Shown here: piece after piece, positions 16,067-24,605 of the stretch
Layout of the letters: each line of letters opens with the position of its first letter
Position numbering within the stretch: the first letter of the stretch is position 1
From: Edaphobacter sp. 4G125
Lineage (GTDB): Bacteria; Acidobacteriota; Terriglobia; Terriglobales; Acidobacteriaceae
Direction of reading: 5' to 3'
Length of the DNA stretch: 64,000 bases
Assembly (NCBI RefSeq): GCF_014274685.1
Contig: NZ_CP060393.1
Location: 1,299,501-1,363,500 of the forward strand
Program-made: the position numbers and the translations under genes
Notes under the pieces: generated by a model
What the model was told of the DNA's origin: nothing
What the model saw: only the letters and a program-made list of their open reading frames with translations
The model's database searches: none

Positions 16067-17104
16067 TCAGATGTACTGTTCGACACGCTGCAACAGGGCA
16101 AGCTTTCGAGTGGGTTCGAGAAAGCTTGCCTCAACGGCATTGGAGGCAAGTTCACGCATCTGTTCCAGAGTGAAGCCGTAGCGCTCTTGTGCCAGAACGT
16201 ATTCCCCCAGCAGATCACTACCGAACATCGGTGGATCGTCGGAGTTCAACGTAATCATCAGGCCCGAATCGAAGTAGTCTCGTACCGGATGGTCTTCAAA
16301 ACATTTGCAACATCCGGTCTTGATGTTGCTGGTGACGTTGATCTCAAGTGGAATCTGTTTTTGTGCAAGAACTTCGAGCAACTCTACGTCGTGTTGCGCA
16401 GCCAGAGCATGACCAATGCGTTCCGCGCCGATATTGATTGCAGACCAGATGCTTTCTGGACCTACGGATTCTCCGGCGTGAGCGGTCAGGCGTAGTCCTG
16501 CTTCCTTGGCTTCTTTGTATAAATCGCGGAACTGATCGGCTGGTCCGCGAGCCTCATCGCCACCGATGCCGATGCCAACGAGACTCGGATATTTTTCGCG
16601 AAGCTCAGCCGCACGCCGAAAAACGCGAGCGCACTCTTCCACGCCGAAATGGCGAACGGCATCGACGATCCACAGCAAGGTAGTGCCAAAGTCTTTTTCC
16701 CCACGGATGCGACCGCGCTCGATGGCTTCAACGTAAGGCTCTACGTCGGTCTTCTTCCAGTAGAAAATGATACCGAAGGAAATGTACACCTCGGCATGGA
16801 CCACGCCCTGATGGGCAAGTTCGCGGACCATGTTATAGGTAATCAGCTCGTAGTCGGCAGGTTCTTTCAGACGTTCAGTGACGGCCTTGAACGCCATCAG
16901 GAAACCAAGAAAATTTTCATACTGATAGAGAGCACGAGCGGTTTCGAGCGTCAGCGGTTCCTCATCGTGACGTTTGCTCAACTCAACCAAGGTTTCTGGC
17001 TTGATCGTGCCTTCGAGATGAAGATGCAATTCAGTCTTTGGAAGACCTCGCAGCCATTCCATCGGGTCGATCTCAGAGTTCTGTTTTACGAGCCTTCGAG
17101 CCAT
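16067..17104 (-). CDS. Adenosine-deaminase-family hydrolase (possible aminodeoxyfutalosine deaminase)
   Basis: 345 residues of the PF00962 fold. Zinc and catalytic motifs are intact: LPKTELHLHLEG (residues about 22-33), LTAHAGE with the zinc His and nearby catalytic Glu region, ERIGHAL, and TLNSDDPPMFGSDL with the zinc Asp pair. The signature NVTSNIKTGCCK resembles NPTSN(V/I)RTG of the subgroup that includes aminodeoxyfutalosine deaminases of the menaquinone (futalosine) pathway, rather than CPWSS of classical adenosine deaminase. The enzyme would remove the 6-amino group of an adenine nucleoside. It starts nine bases after the permease stop, with its ribosome site in the gap, so they are one operon. 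Confidence 0.87.
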   Translation of the reverse strand: MARRLVKQNSEIDPMEWLRGLPKTELHLHLEGTIKPETLVELSKRHDEEPLTLETARALYQYENFLGFLMAFKAVTERLKEPADYELITYNMVRELAHQGVVHAEVYISFGIIFYWKKTDVEPYVEAIERGRIRGEKDFGTTLLWIVDAVRHFGVEECARVFRRAAELREKYPSLVGIGIGGDEARGPADQFRDLYKEAKEAGLRLTAHAGESVGPESIWSAINIGAERIGHALAAQHDVELLEVLAQKQIPLEINVTSNIKTGCCKCFEDHPVRDYFDSGLMITLNSDDPPMFGSDLLGEYVLAQERYGFTLEQMRELASNAVEASFLEPTRKLALLQRVEQYI

Positions 17105-17113
17105 CTTCTTATC

Positions 17114-18736
17114 TTAGGCTTTTGGCGAGTAAAACTCACTTCGCTTCCGGCTATAGAACGCATAGACGATGAGCCCCACGACGAGCCACACGAAGAAGCG
17201 CAGCCACGTTTTGACGGGAAGTCCCGCCATCAGCAAGGTACAAAAGAGGACGCTTAGGACCGGGATCACAGGGCCAAAGGGAACCCGAAAGCCGCGATGC
17301 CGCTCGGGTTGCCGAGCGCGCAGGACCAGAACTCCGATCGAGACCAGAACAAAGGCGAACAGCGTGCCGATGTTCGACATTTCGGCGAAGGTCCCCACGT
17401 CGAAAAGGCCAGCAGGAATAGCGACAAGAAATCCTGCAACCCAGGTGGCAAAGGCCGGAGTCCGGAATCGCGGATGGACCTTGCTGAACGCGCCTGGCAA
17501 CAGTCCATCGCGCGACATCGCAAACCACACCCGCGCCTGTCCAAGCTGAAAGACGAGGATGGAAGAGATCATGCCGACGATTGCGCCCAGCAGCACGGCC
17601 AATCGAACCCAATGCAGGCTATGACCTCCGGGCATTAGGGAGACACGTTTCAATGCATTTACGACGGGAGCGGCATCTCCGGCGACGGTTTGCCACGGCA
17701 CTATACCGGTCAATACAACGGCAACGCCAATGTAGAGGATGGAGCAGACGATCAGGGTCGCTAGAATTCCGATCGGTACATCTTTTTGAGGACATCGGCA
17801 CTCTTCACTCGCCGTGGAAACAGAATCGAATCCGATATAGGTGAAGAAAATGATTGAGCCGCCTGCCAGAATTCCGCTCCATCCATTGGGAGAGAAGGGG
17901 ACATAGTTGTTGGGATGGATAAAGCTCAGTCCGAAGAAGACGAAGACCAGAATGGCCATGATCTTCACCAGGACCATGATGTTGTTCGTCCGTGCCGATT
18001 CGCGAATCCCACGCACCAGAACCACCGTAAGCAGAAGCACAATCAGGAACGCCGGGATATTGAAACCCATGTGCCACCCGGGCGAATAGATATTGTGTCC
18101 TTCGAGGTCCTGCAGACCCAGTGGCAGATAGGCCGGTGAAAGCCATTGCGGAGAGATTCTGATGCCGAGCCAGTCCAGTAAGTCGACGACGTGCGCGGCA
18201 AAGCCCACACTTACGCTCATGTTGCTGAAGGCGTATTCGAGGATAAGGTCCCAGCCAATGATCCATGCCACCAGCTCACCCAGCGTCGCATAGGTATAGG
18301 TGTAGGCAGATCCCGCGATGGGGATCATGCTCGACAGCTCCGCATAGCAGAGCCCCGTCAAGGCGCAAACAATGGCGACCAGCATCAGTGAGACAGCAAG
18401 AGCCGGTCCCGCTCCAGGACGTCCAGCTACGGCTCCACTAGTGTGATGCAGCAGACCGACGATCAGGTCGATCACTGGAGAATCCGAGATCTTGACCTCG
18501 GTGGCGGGATTGCCGCCGATTGCTGTTCCGATCACTGTAAAGATGCCCGAACCGATTACGGCGCCGATTCCAAGCGCAGTAAGGCTTACCGGTCCCAGCG
18601 ATTTCTTCAGCGCGTGCTCTGGACGCTCCGATTCTGAGATCAGCTTGTCGATCGATTTAGTTTTAAAGATTTGCCTGGCCAGCGCCCTGCTCCTCAAACA
18701 GAATTGCCCGGCAGAAATCGTACCGGACTCACCCAA
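17114..18736 (-). CDS. APC-superfamily amino acid permease (cationic amino acid transporter type)
   Basis: 540 residues with about 12 to 14 transmembrane segments. The first helix carries GIGAVIGSGIFTVIGTA, the unwound substrate-binding loop of APC carriers; FFTYIGFDSVSTASEECR and NPQ/CPQKDVPIGIL, then SMSRDGLLP-type text (WFAMSRDGLLPGAFSKVHPR), follow as in the CAT/YfnA branch. An unusual loop of about 50 residues after helix 1 (NPATEVKISDSPVIDLIVGL) includes an amphipathic stretch common in CAT proteins. Substrate is likely an amino acid by proton or sodium symport. The start is uncertain: only TTG at 18736 opens the frame, while homology begins near RQIFKTKSIDKL, about 20 residues in. Confidence 0.88.
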   Translation of the reverse strand: MGESGTISAGQFCLRSRALARQIFKTKSIDKLISESERPEHALKKSLGPVSLTALGIGAVIGSGIFTVIGTAIGGNPATEVKISDSPVIDLIVGLLHHTSGAVAGRPGAGPALAVSLMLVAIVCALTGLCYAELSSMIPIAGSAYTYTYATLGELVAWIIGWDLILEYAFSNMSVSVGFAAHVVDLLDWLGIRISPQWLSPAYLPLGLQDLEGHNIYSPGWHMGFNIPAFLIVLLLTVVLVRGIRESARTNNIMVLVKIMAILVFVFFGLSFIHPNNYVPFSPNGWSGILAGGSIIFFTYIGFDSVSTASEECRCPQKDVPIGILATLIVCSILYIGVAVVLTGIVPWQTVAGDAAPVVNALKRVSLMPGGHSLHWVRLAVLLGAIVGMISSILVFQLGQARVWFAMSRDGLLPGAFSKVHPRFRTPAFATWVAGFLVAIPAGLFDVGTFAEMSNIGTLFAFVLVSIGVLVLRARQPERHRGFRVPFGPVIPVLSVLFCTLLMAGLPVKTWLRFFVWLVVGLIVYAFYSRKRSEFYSPKA

Positions 18737-18780
18737 GAATCACCATACCTTGAAGTAGGGAACTTGTTGGGGAGGAGCGT

Positions 18781-18824
18781 CCTTCCGGTCGAATCGAGCT
18801 CAATGCCCGACTCGCCCCGGAAGG
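18781..18824. other. Strong hairpin between the 51-residue gene and the permease gene
   Basis: CCTTCCGG (18781-18788) pairs with CCGGAAGG (18817-18824), with inner TCGAG/CGACTCG pairing. There is no T-run on either side, so it is not a standard intrinsic terminator; it may stabilise the end of the small upstream transcript. Confidence 0.4.
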
Positions 18825-18838
18825 CCTCATGGATTGAA

Positions 18839-18994
18839 CTAACGCTTCGACTGACCACGTACCAGCTTGCGTACCTTTGCTTTGTTCGAGCCACGTGGGG
18901 TCGTACGCTTCGCCTTTGGGGCAGCCTTCTTGCGGGAAGCCCGCTTGACCTTCTTGCGCTCAGTCTTATCGGTAATGCTCTTGGTATTTGCCAT
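18839..18994 (-). CDS. Small, very basic 51-residue protein
   Basis: A frame too short for ordinary gene calling: ATG at 18994, TAG at 18839. It begins MANTKSITDKTERKKVKRAS and ends SNKAKVRKLVRGQSKR. About 40 percent of residues are Lys or Arg, no acidic patch, no hydrophobic segment and no cysteine. GC-rich third positions and the clean boundaries between pcrA and the permease gene support translation, though the ribosome site (AGAGACGA) is poor. Composition suggests binding to RNA or DNA, such as a ribosome-associated or nucleoid peptide. I do not recognise a named family. Confidence 0.55.
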   Translation of the reverse strand: MANTKSITDKTERKKVKRASRKKAAPKAKRTTPRGSNKAKVRKLVRGQSKR

Positions 18995-19026
18995 TCGTCT
19001 CTGTGTCGAATCTTTCTCTTTGAATG

Positions 19027-21843
19027 CTAAAGGCGTTCCAGCTGGGCAAACTTCTCCACCAGCTTCTTCACGCCATGCTGTTGAAATTGTACTGTAATCT
19101 TGGCGTCATCCCCATCTCCTTCACGGCGAAATACCGTTCCTTCGCCGTATTTGGGGTGCCGGACACGAGTTCCTTGCCTGAATCCGGTCTTGCCCGTGGG
19201 TTCCGGAACCCCCATCTTCGGGCGTCCTGTCGTTGCCGCCGGCTTTTGGCCGCGACCAGCAAAAAAGCTGGCGATATTGTCCAGAGATCCTGATCCGCCA
19301 GCTTGTCCACGGGGTACGCTCTTCCGGCTCGTGCTGGCATGGGATCCCTCGCGCTTTCCGCTCTGGTCCTCGTCTTCGTAGCTCCAGTGGCGTTCGCCAC
19401 CCTCGTATTCATTGCGGCCAAAGCGGTTGGCCTTGGGATATGGTGTCGCATACAGTCCGCTGTAATCTCCACTGAACTGCGGTCTCGCCGGCGGGCTCCC
19501 CAGGTCTTCCACCAGCCGAGACGGAACCTCTTCGAGGAACCGGGACGGTACACTCTGCTCCGGCATATCGTTTCCGTAACGTCGGCGATAGCGGGCGCGG
19601 GTCATCACCAGCGTATCCATCGCCCGGGTCATACCCACGTAGCATAGCCGCCGTTCCTCCTCCAGACCCGAAGGGTCCATCATGGTGCGAGCGCTGGGAA
19701 ACAGACCTTCCTCCATGCCTGCCACGAAGACCAGGGGGAACTCCAACCCCTTTGCCGCATGGAGAGTCATTAAGGTCACCTTCGCTTCAGCCGAGTACTG
19801 GTCCGCGTCGCTTGCAAGTGCAGCATGGTCTAGAAACTCGTCCAGAGTCTCACCACGCTCTTCCGCATCCTGAGCAGCGTTAGCCAGTTCCTTCAGGTTC
19901 TCAATGCGGGAGAAGGCTTCAGGAGTCCCTTCCTCTTCGAGCGAGCGAATGTACCCGCTGCGCTCGTTGATGAACTTAATCAGTTCAGGCAGGGTAGCCT
20001 TGCCCCCTGGAGTACGGAACGCGGGGCGCTCGTTGCCTTGGCCAACAAAGGTGTCATCCTGAGCGGAGCGGAGCGGAGTCGAAGGATCTGCGGTCTTCTT
20101 TTTCCTCGGCTCTTCCTTTAGCGCAACCGGAGCAAATGGATTGAAGCTCGCAGAGTCAACTCCAAGCCCCGCATCCGAACCCTGAGAATTTTCCGCTGCA
20201 ATGGTCGAGATCTCCTCGCTCGGCCCGAAATCAAAGGCAAAGTTGAAGCTGGTATCGAACTCCTCATTCTCACCCGCAATCTCCGGAGCTGTCTCGGAGA
20301 TGGTTTCCTCTGATTCTGTGCCGAACCCCGAGACATCAAACGATTCATCTTCGTCTATCTCTTCATTCACATCCTCGGTCAGTTTCTCTGCAAATCCCGG
20401 CCCAAGCATCGCGCGCGCATCGCCAATCAGCCTGCGAAAACCCTCTAGCGAATTCAGTGTTCGCTGCGGCAGCAGACGATCTTCCATGGCGCGGGCCATT
20501 GCATCCCACGTACTCATCCCCGAGCTCAACGCCATGCGCTCCAAGGTTTCCATCGTGGTTTTGCCGATGCCTCGCGGAGGAGAATTTACCACTCTCTGCA
20601 ACGCAATAGAGTCATGCGGATTCTGCACAAGCTTCAGATAGCTCAGAAGATCTTTCACTTCGGCACGATCGTAGAAGCTGAAGCCACCCACCATGTGGTA
20701 CTGGATCTGATACCGCCGTAGGGCTTCTTCTACCAGCCGCGACTGCGAGTTGGTTCGATACAACACAGCACATCGTGGCTCATCTGCCTGCTGTCCAGCT
20801 TCGCGCAGATACTGTTTAATGCGGTCTGCGATAAACAGAGCCTCATTTTCCCCGTCGGGAGCCTCGTAGTAGCCGATCAGCGAGCCACCTTCGCGCGAAG
20901 TCCACAGGTTTTTGCCCTTGCGCTGCGTGTTCTGGGACACCACGGCACCCGCGCCCTCAAGGATCACTTGCGTCGAGCGGTAATTCTGCTCCAGGCGAAT
21001 CGTCTTTCCATTCGGAAAGTCTTTTTCGAAGTCGAGAATATTTTTGATGTCCGCGCCGCGCCAGCTATAGATCGACTGGTCCTCATCGCCGACGACGCAG
21101 ACATTCTTCTCCGGACCTGCCAACAGCTTCATCAATTCATACTGCGGCCGGTTCGTATCCTGGTACTCATCGATCATCAGGTAGCGATATCGCCGGTTGT
21201 ATCGCTCGCGGACCTCAGACGAAGACTTTAGCAGTCGCACTGTCTCCAGCAGCAGGTCATCGAAGTCCATCGCATTGGCCTTCGCCAGTTCCTTACGATA
21301 GATCTCGAAGATATGCGCGATCTTCTCTTCCATCGGGTTGGTCGAGGCAAGAAAATACTCCTGCGGATCGATCATGTGGTTCTTTGCCCAGCTGATTCGA
21401 CCCAGCGCCACACGTGGCTTCAAAGATTTGTCATCGATACCAAGCCGTTTTAGCGCCGCTTTCACGACCGCCTGCTGGTCTTGCTCGTCATAGATGGCGA
21501 AAGTCTTCGTCAGCCCCACGCCATTTACGCGCAGTGCTTCGATATCGCGTCGCAGGACGCGTACGCAGAAGCTATGGAAAGTCGCCAGCGTTGGTTTTGC
21601 CAATGTCGAATGCCCAAGAATCTTCTCGACGCGCTCTTCCATCTCCTTCGCGGCCTTGTTGGTGAAGGTCACCGCGAGAATAGAATCGGCGGATACACCG
21701 CGCTCTTCAATCAGGTAGGCGATGCGATGCGTGATCACTCTCGTCTTGCCGCTGCCAGCACCCGCGAGCAACAGTACAGGTCCATCCACGGCGCGGATAC
21801 CTTCCTGTTGCTGAGGATTCATATTTTCTAAAAGACGACTCAA
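19027..21843 (-). CDS. pcrA: UvrD/PcrA-type superfamily 1 DNA helicase
   Basis: 938 residues, about 200 more than usual PcrA. A TTG start at 21843 gives SRLLENMNPQQQEGIRAVDG, matching the family N-terminus; ATG 21822 would cut it. Motifs: I GAGSGKTRVI (residues about 31-40), Ia VTFTNKAAKEM, II LMIDEYQDTN, III VVGDEDQSIYSWRGAD, IV LEQNYRST, V VTLMTLHAAKGLEFPLVF, VI RRLCYVGMTRA. Residues about 490-610 in domain 2B are an acidic, low-complexity insert that also carries a repeat-encoded peptide. The C-terminal tail is flexible and closes with FRQGTRVRHPKYGEGTV, a Tudor-like domain that in PcrA contacts RNA polymerase. It unwinds DNA 3' to 5' in repair and in clearing transcription complexes. Confidence 0.95.
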   Translation of the reverse strand: MSRLLENMNPQQQEGIRAVDGPVLLLAGAGSGKTRVITHRIAYLIEERGVSADSILAVTFTNKAAKEMEERVEKILGHSTLAKPTLATFHSFCVRVLRRDIEALRVNGVGLTKTFAIYDEQDQQAVVKAALKRLGIDDKSLKPRVALGRISWAKNHMIDPQEYFLASTNPMEEKIAHIFEIYRKELAKANAMDFDDLLLETVRLLKSSSEVRERYNRRYRYLMIDEYQDTNRPQYELMKLLAGPEKNVCVVGDEDQSIYSWRGADIKNILDFEKDFPNGKTIRLEQNYRSTQVILEGAGAVVSQNTQRKGKNLWTSREGGSLIGYYEAPDGENEALFIADRIKQYLREAGQQADEPRCAVLYRTNSQSRLVEEALRRYQIQYHMVGGFSFYDRAEVKDLLSYLKLVQNPHDSIALQRVVNSPPRGIGKTTMETLERMALSSGMSTWDAMARAMEDRLLPQRTLNSLEGFRRLIGDARAMLGPGFAEKLTEDVNEEIDEDESFDVSGFGTESEETISETAPEIAGENEEFDTSFNFAFDFGPSEEISTIAAENSQGSDAGLGVDSASFNPFAPVALKEEPRKKKTADPSTPLRSAQDDTFVGQGNERPAFRTPGGKATLPELIKFINERSGYIRSLEEEGTPEAFSRIENLKELANAAQDAEERGETLDEFLDHAALASDADQYSAEAKVTLMTLHAAKGLEFPLVFVAGMEEGLFPSARTMMDPSGLEEERRLCYVGMTRAMDTLVMTRARYRRRYGNDMPEQSVPSRFLEEVPSRLVEDLGSPPARPQFSGDYSGLYATPYPKANRFGRNEYEGGERHWSYEDEDQSGKREGSHASTSRKSVPRGQAGGSGSLDNIASFFAGRGQKPAATTGRPKMGVPEPTGKTGFRQGTRVRHPKYGEGTVFRREGDGDDAKITVQFQQHGVKKLVEKFAQLERL
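20051..20095. repeat. Family B intergenic repeat inserted in-frame in pcrA
   Basis: GTGTCATCCTGAGCGGAGC ... GAGTCGAAGGATCTGCGGTC lies inside the pcrA coding region. Read on the coding strand it yields ADPSTPLRSAQDDTF (about residues 583-598). The same sequence is otherwise intergenic in this window (22523-22566 is nearly identical). Confidence 0.8.
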
Positions 21844-22054
21844 TCTGATACACGCTCCATCTGTTTCTAATTTTAACCTTCACGACACATTCGCATCTTC
21901 CACACGCAGTTGGTCACCGTTTCTACACACTTCGTCACTCCACAAAATCTTTGGGAACTTCTGCGAGTCCAATGCGTATCGACTTATCGAAGGGCTTTCT
22001 GAACCATGGCAGCAAGCCCATCGTACGAAATGCAAAAACATCCGGGAGCTAACA

Positions 22055-22393
22055 ATGAAATTCCGCAATCTTTGTGCAGCCACTGCTATCGTCGCCACCT
22101 CGTTGCTCGCATCGCCTGCTGTTTATGCCGCCACTAGCGTGCATTCACCTGTTCGGGCCATGTTCGCCAAGACAAAGAATGTCAAGCTCACCTTCCTCAA
22201 CGACACCGGCTCACCCATGGAACTGAAAGCCGGTGAGGAAATCATCAAGCTGGAAGCGGGCAAGCCCACTACGGTGAGCGTGCCAAATGGAACCCGTGTC
22301 GTCTCCAACACTGCGACTTCAACCCATCAAGTCGGTTCCCTCATCACAGAGATCAACACTGCGCTCAACGGCGCAACGATCCACATCAAGTAA
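22055..22393 (+). CDS. Small secreted protein of unknown function
   Basis: 112 residues. ATG 22055 is preceded by GGGAGCTAACA. A classical signal peptide (MKFRNLCAATAIVATSLLAS, then PAVYA with an AxA-type cleavage site near residue 25) is followed by a mature part of about 87 residues: VKLTFLNDTGSPMELKAGEE, IKLEAGKPTTVSVPNGTRV and HQVGSLITEINTALNGATIHI. Alternating polar and hydrophobic residues suggest a small all-beta fold, periplasmic or exported. No cysteine in the mature part and no known motif. It stands alone between pcrA and the LOG gene. Confidence 0.7.
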   Translation: MKFRNLCAATAIVATSLLASPAVYAATSVHSPVRAMFAKTKNVKLTFLNDTGSPMELKAGEEIIKLEAGKPTTVSVPNGTRVVSNTATSTHQVGSLITEINTALNGATIHIK

Positions 22394-22522
22394 AACCTTC
22401 CCATAAAAAACTCCCGGCCTTTGAGGCGGCGTCCCGATCAGGGCATCGCGTCAAGGGCCGCATCCCTTTTATTCATTCATATACAAAGCCATCAGGCACA
22501 TCTCCATTTCGCTCAAATAAAG

Positions 22523-22566
22523 TGTCGTCCTGAGCGAAGCGCAGCGTAGTCGAAGGATCTGCGGTT
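22523..22566. repeat. Intergenic repeat, family B
   Basis: GTCGTCCTGAGCGAAGCGC AGCGTAGTCGAAGGATCTGCGGTT, the cleanest copy in the window, between the small secreted protein and the LOG-family gene. The TTG at its right end (22565) opens the following frame artificially. Confidence 0.7.
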
Positions 22567-22609
22567 GCATTTCACACTGTATTGCCAGTTACCTTGCTAT
22601 TCTCAAAAT

Positions 22610-23152
22610 GTGATCCGCAATGTTGCTATCTTTTGTGCCTCCTCAGATGGCGCAGATCCTCTCTACCGCCAATCTGCCATTGCATTAGGCCGCGCTCTTG
22701 CAGAAAAGAACATCGGCGTTATCTACGGAGGAGCAAATGTTGGCCTGATGAAGGCTGTCGCAGAATCCTGTCTCGCCTGCCAGGGCCGCGTCGTTGGAGT
22801 TATCCCCGAGGCGCTCGTCGATCTCGAAATCGCTCATCGCGGATTGACGGAGCTGCACATTACGACCACGATGCATACCCGCAAGGCGAAGATGGCCGAA
22901 CTTGCCGACGCCTTCCTCATTCTGCCAGGCGGTTTCGGAACACTCGAGGAGATGTTCGAAGTTCTCACTTGGCAATATCTGCGTCTACATCAGAAGCCCA
23001 CCGTTTTGATCAATATCAACGGCTTCTATGACAAGCTGCTCGAATTTCTAGACCACTGCGTCACGAAGGGTGTTCTCAAGCCCCACGCTCGTGAGCTGCT
23101 TCAGGTTGCGGATACGATAGAAGAGGTTTTCTCTCGCATTGCACTGCTCTAA
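22610..23152 (+). CDS. LOG-family nucleotide phosphoribohydrolase (TIGR00730)
   Basis: 180 residues from GTG 22610 (VIRNVAIFCASSDGADPLY); a TTG start at 22565 falls inside a repeat and is rejected. Family signatures are present: YGGANVGLMKAVAESCL (nucleotide-binding Gly-rich loop), HTRKAKMAELADAF with the catalytic Arg, and LPGGFGTLEEMFEVLTWQYL, the PGGxGTxxE motif. LOG enzymes split nucleoside 5'-monophosphates into base and ribose 5-phosphate; in plants and some bacteria they activate cytokinins, in others they act on AMP. Cytoplasmic. The gene is separated from hmp by the palindromic operator, so it is probably not part of the NO unit. Confidence 0.9.
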   Translation: MIRNVAIFCASSDGADPLYRQSAIALGRALAEKNIGVIYGGANVGLMKAVAESCLACQGRVVGVIPEALVDLEIAHRGLTELHITTTMHTRKAKMAELADAFLILPGGFGTLEEMFEVLTWQYLRLHQKPTVLININGFYDKLLEFLDHCVTKGVLKPHARELLQVADTIEEVFSRIALL

Positions 23153-23195
23153 TTTCGATTATCGACCATTTGTTGCCATAATCGACCAATTCAAG

Positions 23196-23222
23196 TGAAT
23201 ATGTATTTCAAATACATATTCA
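23196..23222. promoter_or_regulatory. Perfect palindromic NsrR-type operator upstream of hmp
   Basis: AATATGTATTT (23198-23208), one central C, then AAATACATATT (23210-23220); the symmetry extends two more bases each side to 27 bp without a mismatch. The 11-1-11 layout matches the known NsrR site (AANATGCATTT-N-AAATGCATNTT) apart from one C-to-T change per arm. It ends nine bases before the hmp ATG, overlapping the ribosome site region, and an NsrR-like gene follows hmp. Upstream lies a near-repeat ATTATCGACCA / ATAATCGACCA (23158-23188) in the promoter zone. Confidence 0.85.
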
Positions 23223-23231
23223 GGAGCTAGC

Positions 23232-24467
23232 ATGCTGCCTCAGCAAAAAGACCTCGTCAAAGCTACAATCCCTGCGCTTCAACAGCACGGCGAAGCCATC
23301 ACCCGGGCTTTTTACGGGACGCTCTTTGAGGAGCATCCCGCCTTGCTCAACGTCTTTAACCCTGCCAACCAGCAAAATGGCGGACAGGCCCGCAGCCTGG
23401 CTGCATCCATTCTGGCTTATGCTGCGCACATCGATCACCTCGATCAGCTTGGTGGAATGGTCAACCGTATCACGCATAAACACGCCAGCCTCGAGGTGCA
23501 GCCGGAGCACTACCCCATCGTGGGCGATCATCTGCTGCGCGCGATTCGTTCTGTTCTCGGCGAGGCAGCTACACCTGAGATTCTCGATGCTTGGGGAGCG
23601 GCCTATCAGCAGCTTGCAACGATTATGATCGGTGTCGAACAGGATCTGTATCAGAAGGGAAGGGAGCAGACCGGCGGATGGACTGGTTATCAGCCGTTGC
23701 TTGTAACCCGCAAAGTCGTGGAGAGTGAGACCATCACCTCGTTCTACCTCGCTTCTCCTGAGGGGCGCCCGCTCCCTCGGTTCCAACCAGGACAGTACCT
23801 CGCGGTCAAAGCGCATGTCGCGGATGCCCCCTTCCAGCAGATTCGCCAGTACAGCCTCTCCGGGACCAACGATGGAAAGACCTATCGCATCAGCGTAAAG
23901 CGGGAGCTCGCCCCGGGACATATCGCCGCTGCAAACAATGGGCTGATCTCCAACCACCTGCATGACGACGTCCATGAAGGCGATACCATCCTCGCGCATG
24001 TTCCCCAGGGAGACTTTACGCTGCGGCAGAATGACCGACCCGTTGTGCTGCTGAGCGGAGGTGTTGGTGTCACCCCTGCCATCTGCATGCTGCATCACCT
24101 TGCCTCCCAGTCCTCGCGGCCGGTCCTCTTTATCCATGCGGCGCAGCAGGGAAGCCACCATGCCTTCCGCGACGAGATGCGTTCCCTGACTTCTGCGAAC
24201 CCCCATCTTCGCAGTCTGGTGTTCTACGAGAAGCCTTCTGCTAGTGATCGCGCTGGTGAGGACTACGACCACGTCGGTCGCGTCTCCGTGGAAACCCTGC
24301 GCCAGCATCTGCCGCAGCAGACAGCGGATTTCTACTACTGTGGACCTGTGGGCTTCATGGGCGCAGTCGAATCGATGCTCGACTCCTTGAATGTTCCGCT
24401 CGAATGCCGTTTCAGCGAAGCCTTCGCTCCCGATCCCTCCTTTGCGACTGAGATAGCGCGAGCTTAA
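23232..24467 (+). CDS. hmp: Flavohemoglobin nitric oxide dioxygenase
   Basis: 411 residues. The globin domain (1-140) has distal Tyr28 (TRAFYGTLF) and proximal His84 in NRITHKHASLEV, followed by PEHYPIVGDHLL. An FAD domain with IRQYSLSG and an NAD domain with LLSGGVGVTPAICML and DFYYCGPVGFM complete the three-domain Hmp layout of usual length. It oxidises NO to nitrate with O2 and NAD(P)H in the cytoplasm. The start is fixed by CAGGAGCTAGC. Regulation: a perfect NsrR-type palindrome ends nine bases before the start, and nsrR lies 138 bases downstream on the same strand, consistent with derepression by NO. Confidence 0.96.
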   Translation: MLPQQKDLVKATIPALQQHGEAITRAFYGTLFEEHPALLNVFNPANQQNGGQARSLAASILAYAAHIDHLDQLGGMVNRITHKHASLEVQPEHYPIVGDHLLRAIRSVLGEAATPEILDAWGAAYQQLATIMIGVEQDLYQKGREQTGGWTGYQPLLVTRKVVESETITSFYLASPEGRPLPRFQPGQYLAVKAHVADAPFQQIRQYSLSGTNDGKTYRISVKRELAPGHIAAANNGLISNHLHDDVHEGDTILAHVPQGDFTLRQNDRPVVLLSGGVGVTPAICMLHHLASQSSRPVLFIHAAQQGSHHAFRDEMRSLTSANPHLRSLVFYEKPSASDRAGEDYDHVGRVSVETLRQHLPQQTADFYYCGPVGFMGAVESMLDSLNVPLECRFSEAFAPDPSFATEIARA

Positions 24468-24502
24468 GGGCAGTCTCCCGGCTGCTATCGCTCCCTGAAA
24501 GT

Positions 24503-24556
24503 GCCTCGGACTTCGCTTGTCGCATTCGCGCGGCAAGCGAAGTCAAAGGATCGGCC
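24503..24556. repeat. Hairpin variant of family B repeat in the nsrR leader
   Basis: GACTTCGCTTG (24509-24519) and CAAGCGAAGTC (24534-24544) form a perfect 11-base stem extended by TCGC/GCGG; a tail AAAGGATCGGC resembles the family B end. It lies about 50 bases before the nsrR start. A sister element sits right after nsrR at 25059-25122. Confidence 0.6.
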
Positions 24557-24605
24557 ATCTGCTTCCGACTACACTATTCAGGATCAGCTTAGGAGCAACA
24601 TCGGC

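Noticed and set aside
16067-17104. Calling this gene plain adenosine deaminase (add)
   Set aside because: The NVTSNIKTG motif fits the aminodeoxyfutalosine/adenine-deaminase-like subgroup as well; substrate left open and no symbol given.
23220-24536. 438-residue minus-strand frame
   Set aside because: Fully antisense to hmp, whose globin, FAD and NAD motifs are intact; the antisense product has no recognisable motif.
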